Shown here: positions 1 to 8,965 of the stretch, piece after piece
Numbering within the stretch: position 1 is the stretch's first letter
How the letters are laid out: the number at the start of each line of letters is the position of its first letter
Source: CAUZIZ01 sp965218775
Lineage (GTDB): Bacteria > Acidobacteriota > UBA6911 > RPQK01 > JAJDTT01
Assembly (NCBI GenBank): GCA_965218775.1
Contig: CBDCLS010000005.1
Coordinates: 2,294,001 to 2,358,000 of the forward strand
Reading direction: 5' to 3'
DNA: 64,000 bases
Position numbers and translations under genes: made by a program
Notes under the pieces: generated by a model
Database searches by the model: none
Seen by the model: only the letters and a program-made list of their open reading frames with translations
Told to the model about the DNA's origin: nothing

Positions 1-13
1 ACTTGACGGGCTT

Positions 14-277
14 ATGAGCGAGTCACTTGCCCCGGGACCGGGGGTCCGTATCCCGCCTCCAGTCATTTGCATTGTGGCGTTCCTGACCGCCTTGGCATTG
101 GACCGTCTCTACCCATCGACGGTGCTGCCGGTACCGTATCGCTACATCCTGGGTTTTCTTGTCATCCTCGGCGCCGGCCTCGTCATACTGCCGGTTCTCA
201 CACGTTTCCGCAGCATGGGAACACCGTTTTTCGACTTTCGGAAGCCTGCTTCAGCCCTGATCACTGACGGTCCCTAC
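14..277 (+). pseudogene. Truncated isoprenylcysteine methyltransferase-like membrane protein
   Basis: The first 88 or so residues contain two hydrophobic segments followed by a stretch ending TPFFDFRKPASALITDGPY, which resembles the part of ICMT/phospholipid-methyltransferase-like proteins just before the conserved catalytic RxxRNP region. That region is missing. After about position 277 the frame continues into sequence that matches nothing I recognise and runs to a stop at 565 in a different context. The family is an inference from the N-terminal half only. The remnant lies directly before an esterase remnant, so the whole left edge looks like deleted and rejoined DNA. Positions 278-489 hold no recognisable gene. 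Confidence 0.45.
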
Positions 278-489
278 CAGGGTGGAACGCTGGTCAGTCA
301 TGCAGGTTTCGACTGGGCTAACCCGCATTTCTCATCGCCGGTCTACTACGTCGCCGCAATCATCCGCCCTGGCTGTGTTTCGCTCGGTCGGCCTCCTCGA
401 CGTACTGTACAAGTACGACTGCGGAGGCCTCGGTCGCAAGCCTTGCCAGGACGGCCCTTGCGACGCCTCGCTACGACAGGCGATGAGAA

Positions 490-819
490 ATGCGGGCTAA
501 GCCTGAGGACTTCAGTTTCTGGGCCGAGCAGTACCTCCAGGGAGCAAATCCCAAGGACTCTCTAGCGTCGCCTCTGTACGCCGACTTGCGAGGGCTTCCT
601 TCCATGCTGGTAGAGGTGGGAGGCGCTGAGATGCTGCTCGATCAGGTCACTGAGTTTGTGGTCCGAGTCCAAAGGGCAGGAGGGGAAGTTCTCTTTCGGG
701 TATGGCCAGATATGATCCACGGGGGGTATCTGCTTGCACCCTTGTTCGGAGAGTGTCGGCAAGCGATCGATCGGCTGGGAAAGTTCATCCGAGCCCAAGA
801 CGTCGCGTCCCCCGAATAA
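490..819 (+). pseudogene. C-terminal remnant of an HSL-type alpha/beta hydrolase (esterase/lipase)
   Basis: The 109 codons match the last third of hormone-sensitive-lipase-type esterases, which are normally about 300-330 residues. Visible landmarks are SPLYADLRGLPSMLVEVGG, then AEMLLDQ carrying the expected catalytic Asp, then WPDMIHGG carrying the catalytic His. The N-terminal oxyanion HGGG motif and the GDSAGG nucleophile elbow are absent upstream in any frame. The fragment therefore cannot be a working esterase. It lies about 190 bp before an IS1634-type transposase, and insertion-associated deletion is a plausible cause. Confidence 0.75.
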
Positions 820-1004
820 TCTAAATCCGCTCCGACCCAACAGAGATACTCCCCATCGGTTAGCCCGAAGTTCCCTGAGACTTTAGCAGATAACTGACTG
901 ACTCTACAGGAGATAAAGGTAGTTTTGGACTGGATTGTGTAGGCATGTAATTGTGGCTTATATTTCAATAGTGTGCTTGACTTTAAAGGATTATATAGGG
1001 TATA

Positions 1005-2978
1005 GTGGTAATCATGTACATCACCTCCGTCCCCAACCGCGGCTCTCCCCCCGCCATCCTGCTGCGCGAGAGCTACCGCCAAGGCGGTCAGGTTAAGACC
1101 CGCACCCTTGCCAATCTCTCCAAGTTGCCCGCCGAAGCGATCGCCCTGCTGCGCCGCAGCCTTAAGGGGGAAACCCTGCTGGCCCCGGAGGACGCCTTCG
1201 AGGCCATCGCCTCCTTCCAGCAGGGACACGTCCAAGCCGTGCTCACGGCCATGCGCCGACTCGGCCTCCCCCAACTGCTGGCCTCGCGGCCCTCGCGTCA
1301 ACGCCAGTTGGTCTTGGCCCTGGTGGCGGCGCGCATCCTGGAACCAGCCAGTAAGCTGGCGACCACGCGCTGGTGGCAGGTCACCACCCTGCCCTCGGAG
1401 CTGGGAGTGGAGGAGGCCGACCAGGAGGACCTGTATGCGGCGCTGGACTGGTTAGGGCAACGCCAGGCGCCGATCGAGAAAAAGCTGGCCGCTCGACACC
1501 TCCGTGAGGACGGCCTGGCGCTGTACGATCTGACCTCCACCTACTTCGAGGGCACCACCTGTTCGCTGGCCAGCCTCGGGTACAATCGGGACGGAAAGCG
1601 CGGCAAGCTCCAGATCAACTACGGGTTGCTGACCAACCGCCGCGGGATTCCCGTCTCGGTCTCGGTCTTCGAGGGCAAGACCGGGGACCCGAAAACCCTG
1701 CTGCCGGAGGTGGACAAGCTCCGACAGCAGTTCGGGATCGAGCGGCTGGCCCTGGTGGGGGACCGGGGGATGATCACCCACAAACAGATCGATGCCCTGC
1801 GCCCGATCGACGGCATCGACTGGATCAGCGCGCTCCGCTCGGAGACCATCCGCAAGCTAGTGGAGGGCGGGGCGATCCAAAGGGGACTCTTCGATGAGCG
1901 CAACCTGTTCGAGCTCTCCCATCCGGACCTCCCCGGCGAACGACTCGTCGCCTGTCGGAATCCGGAGCTCGCCCAAAGACGGGCGCGCCACCGCAGCAGC
2001 CTGCTGGAGGCCACCACCCGGGAGCTGGAGAAGGTGCGCCGGATGGTCACCGCAGGGCGTCTGCAGGGGCAGGAGCAGATCGGCAAGCGCGTGCGCCAGG
2101 TGCTCGGTCAGTACCGGCTGGGCCAACACTATCGGCTGCAGATACGGGAGGACGGTTTCGAGTCTCGAGCCGATGAAGAGGCGATCGCCGCCGAGCTGGC
2201 CCAAGCGGCGAGCAAGAGCCCAGAGTTGGCGCAAAGACGACAGCAGCACTACGCCCGTCATCGCCAGGCGATCGACCAACAGCTAGAGCACCTCCGCCAG
2301 CGGATCCAGCGGGGGCGTCTGTACGGCAAGGAGCACATCGGGGTTCGGGTGGGAAAGGTGCTCAACAAGTACAAAGTCGGCAAGCACTTCCAACTGCACA
2401 TCGAGGAGGATCGATTCGACTTCGAGATCGACCCGGAGAAGGTCCAAGCCGAAGCGGCCCTCGACGGTCTCTACGTGGTGCGCACGAGCCTGCCCCAAGA
2501 GACGCTCGACGCCGCCCAGACGGTCCTCAGCTACAAACTCCTGGGCAGCGTGGAGCGGGCCTTTCGCTCCTTCAAGACGATGGACCTCAACGTCCGACCC
2601 ATCCACCACCGCCTGGCCCGCCGGGTCCGGGCCCACATCTTTTTGTGTCTGCTCGCCTACTACGTCCTCTGGCACATGCTCGAGGCATGGCGTCCGCTGC
2701 TCTTCGCCGACGAGGATCTGGAAGCGAAGAGGACGCGCGACCCGGTGGCGCCGGCCCGCCGTTCCCAGCAAGCGCTCCGTAAGGTGCACTCCAGAACCCT
2801 TGAGGATGGCACCGAGGTGCACAGCTTTCAGACGCTTCTGAAGTTCTTGAGCAGCATCACCCGCAACCTGTGCCGGGTCCGCAGCGCAGCCCCTGAGGCC
2901 ACCACCTTCGAGATCCTCACCACACCCAGCGCCAAGCAGCAACGCGCCTTTGATCTTCTGGAGACCATTCGAGTGTAG
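1005..2978 (+). CDS. IS1634-family (IS4-like DDE) transposase
   Basis: This 657-residue protein has the length and organisation of IS1634-family transposases: an N-terminal region rich in charged residues, LALYDLTSTYFEG with the first catalytic Asp near residue 177, ALVGDRGMI with the second Asp near residue 252, a long insertion of repeated helical segments (LAQRR...ARHRQ, two similar blocks near residues 320-460), and ERAFRSFK with the catalytic Glu near residue 517. The reading frame is intact, so it may still be active. I could not find convincing terminal inverted repeats, so the limits of the element are not defined. It separates an esterase remnant from a frameshifted glycosidase-like gene. 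Confidence 0.85.
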   Translation: MVIMYITSVPNRGSPPAILLRESYRQGGQVKTRTLANLSKLPAEAIALLRRSLKGETLLAPEDAFEAIASFQQGHVQAVLTAMRRLGLPQLLASRPSRQRQLVLALVAARILEPASKLATTRWWQVTTLPSELGVEEADQEDLYAALDWLGQRQAPIEKKLAARHLREDGLALYDLTSTYFEGTTCSLASLGYNRDGKRGKLQINYGLLTNRRGIPVSVSVFEGKTGDPKTLLPEVDKLRQQFGIERLALVGDRGMITHKQIDALRPIDGIDWISALRSETIRKLVEGGAIQRGLFDERNLFELSHPDLPGERLVACRNPELAQRRARHRSSLLEATTRELEKVRRMVTAGRLQGQEQIGKRVRQVLGQYRLGQHYRLQIREDGFESRADEEAIAAELAQAASKSPELAQRRQQHYARHRQAIDQQLEHLRQRIQRGRLYGKEHIGVRVGKVLNKYKVGKHFQLHIEEDRFDFEIDPEKVQAEAALDGLYVVRTSLPQETLDAAQTVLSYKLLGSVERAFRSFKTMDLNVRPIHHRLARRVRAHIFLCLLAYYVLWHMLEAWRPLLFADEDLEAKRTRDPVAPARRSQQALRKVHSRTLEDGTEVHSFQTLLKFLSSITRNLCRVRSAAPEATTFEILTTPSAKQQRAFDLLETIRV

Positions 2979-3211
2979 GCAGACCGCTGCAGCCCCTATT
3001 GCACGTATCCCTTTGAAATCATGGTACTTTTCTGCTCCCAACAGAAAGGAACTTCAGGTTAGACAGGGAAGCGGCGGGCTTACGCTGTAATCCTGCCCTT
3101 TTTCATGGCGCGACTCGTCAGGAGATCGGCATCGCCGGAGTAGGGTCGAGCCCACCTCAAACTCGATCGCGTGGAAGCACAATTGGGGCCCGTCGCGCTC
3201 GCTGCACCCCG

Positions 3212-4090
3212 TCACGAGATCCAGTAGGCGTAGAGATGGGCATTGGTCAGGTAGAATCGTAATCGGAGCGGCTGTCCGGCCAATCCGCTCAGGCCTTCCT
3301 TCCGCTTCCAGATCACACGGTGATCGGTGCAGTCCTCGCTCATGGGAATGCAGTCCTGGGCCGCATACCCGGGAACCGGGTCCCCCTCTCGTCCAGGACC
3401 TCCGTCAGGACCTTGGCGTGATGGTCGGCCTTGGCATTGATGTGAAGGCTCCCGGCGGGAACCTTCAGGGGCCTGGTGGTGACCTGCCCACCGTCGAAAC
3501 CGGCAGCCAGTGAAGCGAACCCATCGAGCCGGATCGTCGCCAGGCCGATGGCGCCTGCGGGATATGTGTCCCGAGGCTGCCCCGCTCCGGGTGTCCCCTG
3601 AGGAAGGCCACGTACCGACGCTCCCGGGCATCGATCATGAGCGACTGAGCATCCCCCACCAGGCCCAGGTCCCTGGTTCCGGGTCGGGGATGGTAGTGGA
3701 ACACGGGCTCCGCCGTGTGAGTCCAGCGCAGGCCGTCGGGGGAAGTCATGCTGTAGATGCCGCTCATGGGTCCGTCCCAGTCGAAGCTGGACCAGCCCAG
3801 GGCTTTGCAGCGGCTGGAATCTGGTGCAAATGGGTCTTTGAGGACCGACTCCCAGTGATCCATGCCCTGGTGGTGCTCCGGCGGCACCACAACGTTGTTG
3901 GCGCGTGAACCGCCTATTTCATGGAATCCCAGCCGAGGCCGCTGCCAGTCGATTCCATCTTCTGAGGTGGAATAACAGAGGGTGTTTGCCAGCTTCTCAG
4001 AGCCATTTGGGGGCTTCTACCCAGCCCATGTACCAACACTTGAAGATGCCGTCCTCCCGGTCAACCGGCGACTGACCTCCCATGTTACCG
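3212..4090 (-). pseudogene. Frameshifted glycoside-hydrolase/beta-propeller-like gene
   Basis: Reading the minus strand across all three frames gives a coherent protein: DGIFKCWYMGWVEAPKW, then a frame change near 3990 into LANTLCYSTSEDGIDWQRP, continuing with GIYSMTSPDGLRWTHTAEP and DAQSLMIDARERRYVAFLRG. Another change near 3560 leads into TIRLDGFASLAAGFDGGQV and VTTRPLKVPAGSLHINAKAD, and one more near 3350 leads into the C-terminus ending RLRFYLTNAHLYAYWIS. The repeated S.DG..W pattern and the RLDGFASL...TRPL and LRF.L..A.LYAF-type ending are typical of GH32/43-like propeller proteins of Planctomycetota and Acidobacteriota. The N-terminus is also missing. This is a decayed gene and not a functional enzyme. 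Confidence 0.65.
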
Positions 4091-4096
4091 CCGGGC

Positions 4097-5668
4097 TTAC
4101 CGCGGTAGCTTCAGGATACGGCAGGCGTTCTCACGCAGTATCATGCGATGCTCCCGGTCGTCCAGGTCTGCCTCCCACATGCTACCGAGAACGAATGCCG
4201 GGGAGATCATCTCCAGATCAGTGCCGAATACAACACGATGCGCACCGACCGCGTCGATGGCCCGGCGGTATACATTCTGTTCGGGATAAGAACTGCACAA
4301 GTCCAGGTAAAAGCTTTTGCAGGTCTTCGCCAATTGCAGCCCTTCCATCCCATAACCGTGTCCCAGAATGACGGGCGTATTGGGAAACAGCTCATCAACG
4401 CGCCTGAACAATTCGACTTTATCGGGCGCCGCGCCGCGCAGTTTCCACAGGTGTCCGCTGACGGTTGCGTGAGCATCGCGGCGGGCAAGATCCTGTCCAC
4501 TGGTATTCCAGAAAACTGCCAGATTGCGCGCGGCAATCTCGGCAAACAATCGCAGCCACGCCGGCGAGTCGTACTGTTCGTACGTGGTGTCGGGTCCGAG
4601 TGTGACGTGAGCAACCCGAGGATGACCGGCGGCAATATCCAGCCACTTGATGGAATCTTCAAGATGATGGGGGTTGACCACGATACTGCCAAGCGTGCGC
4701 TCGAAAGTCTTTATACCCTTGAGCATTTCCTCGTTGCCGATATTCATGTCATCCTTATAGGCAGCCGTGGCAGACACGACGGCCGATTCGATGTTGAAAC
4801 GCTCGAGTTCTTTCTGTATGGCCGCACCACCGAGGCAAGTTGAAAGAAGATGGGGTGCGACGCCAAAATGACAATGGACGTCGATGGCGGGAACCCGGGG
4901 CATACCCAGCACTTCAGGCGCTTCGTCGGCAACCACGGCGGCTTGTTCCTCGCGGTCCAGAAAACGTAGTGCATTGCGTGCGAGGATATCGGTCTTTTGG
5001 CTGTCTGATAAGGCCGCCTCAGCGACCATGTTCAGTGCCGGACGCATCGGGCGCATCGGCGCCATAGAACCAAAGAGGATCCGATCGGACCGACCGGCCT
5101 CGGCCAATAAGCCGACGACACCAGGGGTAACCTGCCAACTGGTTTCCACATAAACGTGGCCGAACTCCTCCAAAAGCGCGAGCAACTCGGCCGCATGGTG
5201 GTAGCTGGCACCGGCCAATAGGACCTTCTTGCATCCCAGATCCCGGGTTATCTCGGCAAGGTGGGTTAATCGACCGGCCGCGTTGTCGACGAAGATAAGC
5301 GGCTTGTTGGTGGCAGCCGCTGATTTCAGACTCCGACGAAACAGAACCGAGTTCAGCGCGCAAGGAATCGCTGTCATGTGGAAAGCCAGAGCAACGGCTT
5401 CGTTGGCCACCGCGCTCTGAAGCACCTGATCGAGATACTGGTAATTGCGCGGATCAACTATGGCGACTGGCAGAATCCGAGGATCCTCTTTGGCGATCGC
5501 AAAGATGTACTCATTGCCAAGCAATGCATCGACCTGAACGGCTCGCAAGCTGAGGGTCAGGGCCAGGTCCACGCCGTTCTTGTCCATGGCGCCCCGCAGT
5601 TGGTCGATCCCCAGTTGGATCGGGCGGTTCTGACAGCCTCCGACAGCAGTAAACGAATCGACGATCAT
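4097..5668 (-). CDS. Two-domain amidohydrolase: degenerate N-half fused to an HxH-containing C-half
   Basis: The 523-residue protein is two Amidohydrolase-2 (TIM-barrel, metal-dependent hydrolase) domains in tandem. The N-half (about 1-250) starts MIVDSFTAVGG where HxH is expected and has LFGSMAP where the family has FGSD, so metal ligands are missing. The C-half (about 260-523) has IDVHCHFG, a HGYGMEG His region and VVFGTDLEM with the conserved Asp, so it looks catalytic. The substrate is unknown. The start codon ATG at 5666-5668 lies in the 9-bp target duplication of an IS4 element, which now separates the gene from its own ribosome binding site at 7001-7006. Expression may therefore be lost or driven from the IS. 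Confidence 0.8.
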   Translation of the reverse strand: MIVDSFTAVGGCQNRPIQLGIDQLRGAMDKNGVDLALTLSLRAVQVDALLGNEYIFAIAKEDPRILPVAIVDPRNYQYLDQVLQSAVANEAVALAFHMTAIPCALNSVLFRRSLKSAAATNKPLIFVDNAAGRLTHLAEITRDLGCKKVLLAGASYHHAAELLALLEEFGHVYVETSWQVTPGVVGLLAEAGRSDRILFGSMAPMRPMRPALNMVAEAALSDSQKTDILARNALRFLDREEQAAVVADEAPEVLGMPRVPAIDVHCHFGVAPHLLSTCLGGAAIQKELERFNIESAVVSATAAYKDDMNIGNEEMLKGIKTFERTLGSIVVNPHHLEDSIKWLDIAAGHPRVAHVTLGPDTTYEQYDSPAWLRLFAEIAARNLAVFWNTSGQDLARRDAHATVSGHLWKLRGAAPDKVELFRRVDELFPNTPVILGHGYGMEGLQLAKTCKSFYLDLCSSYPEQNVYRRAIDAVGAHRVVFGTDLEMISPAFVLGSMWEADLDDREHRMILRENACRILKLPR

Positions 5669-6984
5669 CAGTAGTGTCCCAGCGTTAGTCGAATAATATC
5701 AACTGTTTATGAATGTCACTATTCTGAGTAATGTAGTCCATGTCCTGAAAGGCCTGTAAAATGGGGGTTTTCTCGAAGAGCGAGACGCTCAGGACCTGGA
5801 GAATTGTGTAGAGCGGCAACTCGAGATAGAGACGCTTGCGAATGATGGCGATGAGCAGGTAGGTGCTGAGGGCGATCCAGATTTGTGTTTTCACGGCATT
5901 GGGACTGGTGCCGTAAAAGGCCTTGATGCGGAGATGCTGTTTGATCCATTTGAAGAACAGTTCGATCTGCCAGCGGAGCTTGTAGAGCTGGGCAATGGTC
6001 AGAGCGGGAGAAGCAAAGTCGTTGGTGAGGAATACGAGCCGCAGGTCGGTGGTGACGTCGAAGAACTTGATACGACGCAAAGGTTCGGGGTAGGCCTTGG
6101 CCGGATAGAAGGTGCTCAGCAGGACAGTTTGGTCGCAGACTAGTCCGGTCGTTCTGTCCACCGCATGGGAGTAGCGGCGGCGGAACTTGAAGTTGGCCTT
6201 GGCGCGGGTCACGAACAACGACCGAGCGGTATGGAGTCGGTACAGGCGCCCGAAATCCAGGTATCCGCGATCCATGATGTAGTAGGCACCGGGACAAGGC
6301 ATCAGGTGGTCCAAGGCGTTGACATCGTGCAGTTTCCCGTCCGAGATCAGAACAAATTCGGGAATGGCGCCGTGCAGGTTGAGTAAGGTATGCAGTTTGA
6401 TCGCCCCCTTGGTGCGGCGGAAGCGCGCCCAGGGGAAGACCGAGAGGCACAGGTCGATGGTCGTGGAATCCAAGGCATAGACGGTCGCGTCCAGGTCGAC
6501 TCCCAGGTCCTCGTCGGTGTAAAGGCTGCGCGCTTCGGCGATGAGCACTTCGGCAAACTCGGCATAGATGCGCCAGTCTCGCCTCTCGTTGGCATTGGAC
6601 AGATTGTTGCGGGAGACCGTGGAGCGAATGCCCATGTGGAAGAGCTTGGATCTCATGGCCCGTAGGCAGGCTTCGATATCGCGCAAGCTCTCGCGATAGG
6701 TCAACTGCGCAAATGCCATGACCCGGTAATGGTCGGCACAACGGAATGACTTGACCTTGTAGTCGCCTCGGTAGTGCTGAACAATGCGATGAAAACGATG
6801 CCAGGGAAGATGCCGCATCACCTGAGAAAAGATCGTCGTGCCCGTGTACATGCCCGCCCTCCTTATGAACTGAAGGGCGTGAGCATACACTCACTTTCAA
6901 GTCGGAAACACCTATTATCTTCTCTAACATATTGCTCATTAATACTTTACAGAGATTAGAGTCCCAAACGTTGGGACACTACTG
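5669..6984 (-). mobile_element. IS4-family insertion sequence, 1316 bp, with 9-bp target duplication
   Basis: The ends are inverted repeats: CAGTAGTGTCCCAGCGTT at the left and, read from the right end inward, CAGTAGTGTCCCAACGTT. The flanking sequence GACGATCAT is present at both 5660-5668 and 6985-6993, a direct duplication that fixes the boundaries. The single transposase gene lies on the minus strand and its stop is 16 bp from the left end. The element lies between an amidohydrolase start codon and the upstream leader of that gene. Confidence 0.92.
5685..6851 (-). CDS. IS4-family transposase
   Basis: The N-terminal part (TIFSQVMRHLPWHRFHRIV) is the DUF4372-type domain found in front of many IS4 transposases. 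The DDE catalytic residues are visible: Asp in YALDSTTIDL, Asp in YYIMDRGYLDF, and Glu in the YREK-like signature YKLRWQIELFFKWIK. I start the protein at the ATG at 6851 because AAGGAGG lies a few bases upstream; an in-frame GTG at 6890 would add 13 residues. The frame is intact, about 388 residues, normal for the family, so the element may be mobile. Confidence 0.9.
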   Translation of the reverse strand: MYTGTTIFSQVMRHLPWHRFHRIVQHYRGDYKVKSFRCADHYRVMAFAQLTYRESLRDIEACLRAMRSKLFHMGIRSTVSRNNLSNANERRDWRIYAEFAEVLIAEARSLYTDEDLGVDLDATVYALDSTTIDLCLSVFPWARFRRTKGAIKLHTLLNLHGAIPEFVLISDGKLHDVNALDHLMPCPGAYYIMDRGYLDFGRLYRLHTARSLFVTRAKANFKFRRRYSHAVDRTTGLVCDQTVLLSTFYPAKAYPEPLRRIKFFDVTTDLRLVFLTNDFASPALTIAQLYKLRWQIELFFKWIKQHLRIKAFYGTSPNAVKTQIWIALSTYLLIAIIRKRLYLELPLYTILQVLSVSLFEKTPILQAFQDMDYITQNSDIHKQLILFD

Positions 6985-7006
6985 GACGATCATAAGTATT
7001 TCCTCC
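6985..7006 (-). promoter_or_regulatory. Orphaned ribosome binding site and start codon of the amidohydrolase gene
   Basis: On the minus strand GGAGGA (7001-7006) is followed after seven bases by ATGATCGTC (6985-6993). These nine bases are the second copy of the IS4 target duplication and are identical to the first three codons of the amidohydrolase gene on the far side of the IS. This is the native translation start, now cut off from its coding sequence. Confidence 0.8.
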
Positions 7007-7039
7007 AGTGATTGCTGGCGGCTAACATGCCCAGAGCAC

Positions 7040-7183
7040 TTAGGTCGGCACGCAGTTCACGAGACTGTGTGGTGGCTGAACGACCTGCATCTGTTCAGGA
7101 CCGTGCACGTCGGCCAACCAAAGCATTCGGCACAAGTGCCAGGATGTATGGTTACTATAGCCGATGACTCGCACTTTGCCCTG
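7040..7183 (-). pseudogene. Aldo/keto reductase remnant
   Basis: The minus strand encodes GKVRVIGYSNHTSWHLCR followed by a tryptophan-rich stretch and VQPPHSLVNC, closely following the GKVRYIGCSN...VQP.YSLLNR core of aldo/keto reductases. Both the Asp/Tyr/Lys/His active-site part upstream and the C-terminal half are missing, and a stop follows after VNCVPT. It ends 47 bp before the original start of the amidohydrolase gene. The opposite strand is also open here, but its translation does not match anything I know. Confidence 0.6.
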
Positions 7184-7311
7184 GCCACCCGTCCCGGCAT
7201 GGGAATCGACGAAGGGCTCCAGATCACCTACCACGAAATGGCGCGGACTCTGGCCATCATCGAGAGTACTGACGCCAGCTGACTCCCAGCCACGTCGGCT
7301 CCCCCCAATCG

Positions 7312-8634
7312 TCACAGACTGGGCCGCTCCGGGGCTCTCTGGGGGAGCCGGAAAAGCAGGATCAGCGACAGGGTGGCGGTGGCCAAACCAAAGAGGAAGC
7401 TGGCGGGAAAGCCGTACAGATCCGCTAGTGCTCCGTGGGCAGCGGGACCGATGCCGCTAAAAGGAATCACCAGCGTCAATAGGGAGAGATTGCGGGCTGC
7501 GTTGGCCGCTGAGGAGATGCTCACGACGTAGTTGGGAAAGTAGGCGCCGCCCAGTTCGCCTGCGCCTAGAATGCCGAAGGCCAGGAAGTAGAAGTAACCC
7601 GGAGCCATCCATCCCCACAGTACTGAGCTCCCTAGGAGCACCGCCGTGAAGAGGAGGGGAGCCCTGATTCCCCTGCGGATGGCAATGACGCCCAGAATGA
7701 AGCCGCCCAGCGACTTGAAGCCGAAGCGCAGCGCCAGGACAATGCCCGAGAATTCCTTGGGATCCTGTCCCAGAACCTCCCGACCGTAAAGGGAGAGATT
7801 GGAGATGGAACTGGCGGTGAATCGCCACAGCAGGTAGGCGACCCAGATCAGGATCAGGGTGCGCTGGCGTAGGAAGAAGGCCATGCTTTCCTTGAGGTAG
7901 AGTGCAATGGAGGGACGTTCCCCCTGCTCGATCTGCACCAGCTGGTATCGGCTGCTCAGGAAAGCCACGCCAGTCATGCAGGGAACCGCCAATAGATAGA
8001 GCAGGCCGAAGTCGTAAGGATAGGGAAGCCAGCTCAGACTTCCTCCCAGAACCAACTGGGTTCCGAGGGAGCCGGCCACGGCCGAGATGGGCCCGACAGT
8101 GAAGGTCCATTTCAGCGTCCGGGCTCGGGCATCCACCGTCGTCCCGCGTCTCAGGCACTGGAACTTGAATACCTGGGAGGTGAAGGAACAGAATCCTTGA
8201 CAAAGTCCCTGACCGATAACTGCGACCAGGACGATGGCTTTGCTGCTCGTCAGGAAGAGGACGATGCCCACCAGCGCCAGCAGGATGGCCGAAACCAGAT
8301 TCGCCACCACGACGGTAGCTCGAACCAGCCGGTGGGGCACGATCCATGACAACAAAAGGGGAGCGAAGGCGCCTAGAAAGAAAGCGGTGGCCGGAAGGTT
8401 GGCGACGGTTGTGCTAGCTCCCAGCTTGTCGCACAAGGCTGCCTGAACAACCCCCACGTAGATGACCGGAGCGGCCAGATAGATGAGACTATTGGAGAGA
8501 ATGAAAAGGCGTCCGTTGTGACGGTCCATCGCCGGCGTCGGCTCGGCGTGAATCGTTTCTTCCGACGAACGATTCGACGAACGATTCATGGTAGGTTCTA
8601 ATCTAGTTCTCTTGCTCATCTCTGTCAGTGTCAT
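7312..8634 (-). CDS. MFS transporter
   Basis: The 440-residue protein has about twelve hydrophobic segments spread from residue 45 to the C-terminus and a polar cytoplasmic loop near the middle (YQLVQIEQGERPSIALYLKE), the usual layout of major facilitator carriers. The N-terminal 40 residues are polar, and a second start at the Met before NRSSNRSSEE is possible. No substrate-specific motif is evident. The gene stands alone between an aldo/keto reductase remnant and a small inverted-repeat element, so the neighbours give no hint of cargo. Efflux or uptake cannot be told apart from the sequence. Confidence 0.8.
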   Translation of the reverse strand: MTLTEMSKRTRLEPTMNRSSNRSSEETIHAEPTPAMDRHNGRLFILSNSLIYLAAPVIYVGVVQAALCDKLGASTTVANLPATAFFLGAFAPLLLSWIVPHRLVRATVVVANLVSAILLALVGIVLFLTSSKAIVLVAVIGQGLCQGFCSFTSQVFKFQCLRRGTTVDARARTLKWTFTVGPISAVAGSLGTQLVLGGSLSWLPYPYDFGLLYLLAVPCMTGVAFLSSRYQLVQIEQGERPSIALYLKESMAFFLRQRTLILIWVAYLLWRFTASSISNLSLYGREVLGQDPKEFSGIVLALRFGFKSLGGFILGVIAIRRGIRAPLLFTAVLLGSSVLWGWMAPGYFYFLAFGILGAGELGGAYFPNYVVSISSAANAARNLSLLTLVIPFSGIGPAAHGALADLYGFPASFLFGLATATLSLILLFRLPQRAPERPSL

Positions 8635-8675
8635 TCTGCAGTCATCATTGAGAACTTCAGAATTTCTCTACAGAT

Positions 8676-8806
8676 GGTACTGTCAAGTTAAGTAGAAATC
8701 TCGGGTTTTGGAGGCGGAATCGGTCGGCGCTTGAACGTAGAATCAACAACTTAGAGAGTGGCCAGAGCGCTGAGTAGGCACTCAAATCGGTTAACTTGAC
8801 AGTACC
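8676..8806. repeat. 131-bp element with perfect 16-bp terminal inverted repeats (MITE-like)
   Basis: GGTACTGTCAAGTTAA at 8676-8691 is the exact reverse complement of TTAACTTGACAGTACC at 8791-8806. The 99 bp between them hold no reading frame of note. No flanking target duplication is apparent. The arrangement resembles a short non-autonomous element derived from an IS with these ends. The remainder of the gap between the MFS and NHL genes (8635-8965) shows nothing else. Confidence 0.6.
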
Positions 8807-8965
8807 CGCCCGCTTTTGGCCCGCTCTGGATCTGGGCGAAGATCGCAGCGGCCGGTAAAGGCTCGCTGCTCGGTGTCTTCACCATAGGGGAGCCGTCTAA
8901 TGGGTGACAGCACCCCAAGTCCCGCCTAAGCTGACAGTGCCGAAGCGGGTCGATGAAACACGATT

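Noticed and set aside
959..3060. Terminal inverted repeats of the IS1634-type element
   Set aside because: Weak similarity between TTTAAAGGATTATATAGGG and the complement of the region after the transposase is too imperfect to define ends.
5719..6939. Long second open frame on the minus strand inside the IS4 transposase
   Set aside because: It is the off-frame shadow of a GC-rich gene; the translation has no domain and the true frame carries the DDE motif.
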